NCBI GenBank assembly: GCA_030062745.1
Contig: CP099839.1
Coordinates: 16,492,733 to 16,556,732, forward strand
Length of the DNA: 64,000 bases
Reading direction: 5' to 3'
Origin: Capitulum mitella
Taxonomy: Eukaryota; Arthropoda; Thecostraca; Pollicipedomorpha; Pollicipedidae
The notes beneath the pieces are model-generated. The model was given only the letters and a program-made list of their open reading frames with translations, was not told where the DNA came from and ran no database searches. The position numbers and the translations under genes are program-made. The stretch's first letter is position 1, and each line of letters begins with the position of its first letter. Positions 62,205 to 64,000 of this stretch are shown here, piece after piece.

Positions 62205-62690
62205 AGAGAGCTGGGAGAACTGGGTCCGACTGTAGGGAGAACTGGGGAGCGGCTGGTTCGACTGCAGGGACGACTGGGAGAACTGGTTCCGATTACTGGG
62301 AGAACTGGGAGTGGCTGGTCTGACTGCGGGAAGAACCGTGAGAACTGGGCCCGACTGCGGAGAGAACTGGGGAGAAGCTTGTCCGACTGCGGGGAGAACT
62401 GGAAGATGTGGGTCCGACTGCGGGGAGAACTGGGGAGCGGCTGGTCCGACTACAGGGAGAACTGGGGAGCGACTGTGCCGACTGCGGGGAGAACTGGGAA
62501 GCGGCTGGTCCGACTGCAGGGAGAACTGGGGAGCGGCTGGTCGGACTGCAGGGAGAACTGGAGAGCGGCTGGTCCGACTGCAGGGAGAACTGGGGAGCGG
62601 CTGTTCCGACTGCGGGAAGAACTGGGAAGTAGCTGGTCCGACTGTAGACAACTGGAAACGGCAAGTCTGACCATATGATAAACTGGGAAC
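62205..62690 (+). repeat. 32-bp minisatellite
   Basis: The unit GGAGCGGCTGGTCCGACTGC then AGGGAGAACTGG repeats about 14 times with substitutions, most regular at about 62430-62640. Because 32 is not a multiple of three, the translated product cycles through all three frames every 96 bp. Both strands stay open; this is not evidence for a gene. Confidence 0.9.
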
Positions 62691-62699
62691 GGCAGGTCG

Positions 62700-64000
62700 G
62701 AGCGCGTAATGAATGAAAAATGGTCTTGAAGCATCAGGTCTGACTATATAATGACAGGACTGGGAACACAGTGATGACTTCATATTGAACTGGGAACAGA
62801 AGCTTTGATTGGGCGTCTGTCGTTATTCTGTTCTGATATCGGACGATCATGTCCGCAGATGTTTCAATTCTGGTTGGTGAAGTCTGCCAATAGACCCTAC
62901 TCTGTTCCTTGTCAAATTTGTCCTGGGGCATGGGTGTAGCCACGGCTCAGAAACTGAGATCGAGGGAACAAACTGACTAAAATCCATCAAGAATAGGTAA
63001 GGTGGGGATAAAAAGAAAACACCTTTTTCGAGTGCTGAATGATATACCGCGGTTAAGCTCCCTCTTGTTAGATTTCGAAGCTTACGAAACTGTATCGTCG
63101 GTGCGAAATGTCTATTTGACACCTTAAAAATTAGGGGGAGACAAATCATCACTTTTGGGGGACTGCGGGGACATGTCCCCTGCCACCCCCGCAGAGATTT
63201 CACCCATGTCTCGAAGTGTCAACGCCCGCACTGAAACCCACACCGGACCAGGGCTCAAGTCCGACGAAAACCGTGGCAAAGAGACGCGTCACATGTGGCT
63301 CCTGCCTCAGCAGTGCTATGTCGTCAGCCCACCTCTGACTGGCCTCGTAACGAATTGCGCCAGGTTTCCGGCGGTGGTTCGTGAGCGGACTCAGCCGCCT
63401 TGCTGCGTGCTATCGTTCGCCGGGTGTTGGTCGGTCGCAGACGCGCAGCCAAGACGTAGACGCGGCCGCCAGACGTGCTCTAGCCGCCGCGGTTGGCAGA
63501 GATCGGAGTTGACTCTCTGCCCGCACGGCAACGAAACGAATCGTATCGTTTGGTAATCAAATATAACGTTTGAGGTCAAACAAGCCTTAGATTATTTTGA
63601 TCACTTAAGTAGCGTCGCCCGAGCATATATTTGACCTCTTCCGTGAAACAGGTTATAAGTCTCTTCAGAATTGTTGTAGGTTGTTGTTGATAACTGTTAC
63701 GTGTTACGTGTTACATTGATATCATAAGTTTCCTGTCACCTGGCAACGGCTGTAAAGTGCATGGAAAGACACGAAGGTTTCCGACGACTTCGACCAGGAC
63801 ATTTACTGACCGGTCACCGAGGTTCTCTATGACGGTATTTCTTGCAAAGTTTAAAAGGGAAAAGAGACAAAACGCGAAACGTTCTTTTTATGTTTTACAT
63901 CTTTCAACACCGTTTTATAAATTTTAGAAGCAGGTCAGACTAGGTCACTGACCTGTTCTTTATTCAAGCAGGGCTTTAAAAAGTTTAAGTTTTCGCCAGA
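62700..64000. other. No gene seen
   Basis: Mixed sequence with a GC-richer part (63200-63540) open on both strands and AT-rich DNA after it. No myosin exon or repeat end recognised. Confidence 0.4.

Noticed and set aside
61482-62783. Frames up to 259 codons on both strands
   Set aside because: Produced by minisatellites whose units contain no stop in any frame.

Overview
The window looks like nuclear DNA from an arthropod, most likely a marine crustacean. A short (TTAGG)n-type array (written CCTAA here) lies at 6811-6841. The recognisable proteins are animal proteins split by GT-AG introns. Exons are GC- and CpG-rich, in AT-rich DNA crowded with short transposons, long (TA)n runs and minisatellites. 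A barnacle or copepod would fit; the species cannot be read from the sequence.

Four host genes are well supported. GINS2/PSF2, a subunit of the replicative helicase complex, has three exons at 20367-23656 on the + strand. A Cys-loop ligand-gated ion channel subunit lies in one uninterrupted frame at 25432-27150 on the minus strand. A stomatin (band-7/SPFH membrane scaffold) is also intronless, at 31203-32096 on the minus strand. The first coding exon of a class-I myosin is at 56527-56709 on the + strand; its other exons lie beyond the window. A fifth candidate, an unrecognised first exon (46836-47271), follows a TATA-like box and an array of AGGTCA-type half-sites. These genes do not form a pathway or operon.

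The rest is mostly mobile and repetitive DNA. 1-3464 holds two relatives of an unclassified transposase-like family facing away from each other, one open to the window edge and one badly broken. Several roughly 1.2-kb non-autonomous elements end in TTAA-CC...GG-TTAA (3634-4830, 22123-23341, 48212-49511, 50494-51699). There is a foldback element with telomere-like repeats in its centre (6456-7046), a Penelope-like fragment interrupted by a 170-bp hAT-type MITE (7914-8481), an inverted satellite array (9140-10060), long degenerate GC-rich tandem DNA (13620-17480), a Ty3/Gypsy integrase fossil (about 51900-52700), a LINE inside the myosin intron (56935-59010) and two minisatellites near the right end (61498-62040, 62205-62690).

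I found no rRNA, convincing tRNA or CRISPR array. The parts most worth a second look are the head-to-head transposase-like pair, the TTAA element families with a shared internal CRE-like core, the half-site array beside a possible promoter, and the unusual pore sequence of the channel.
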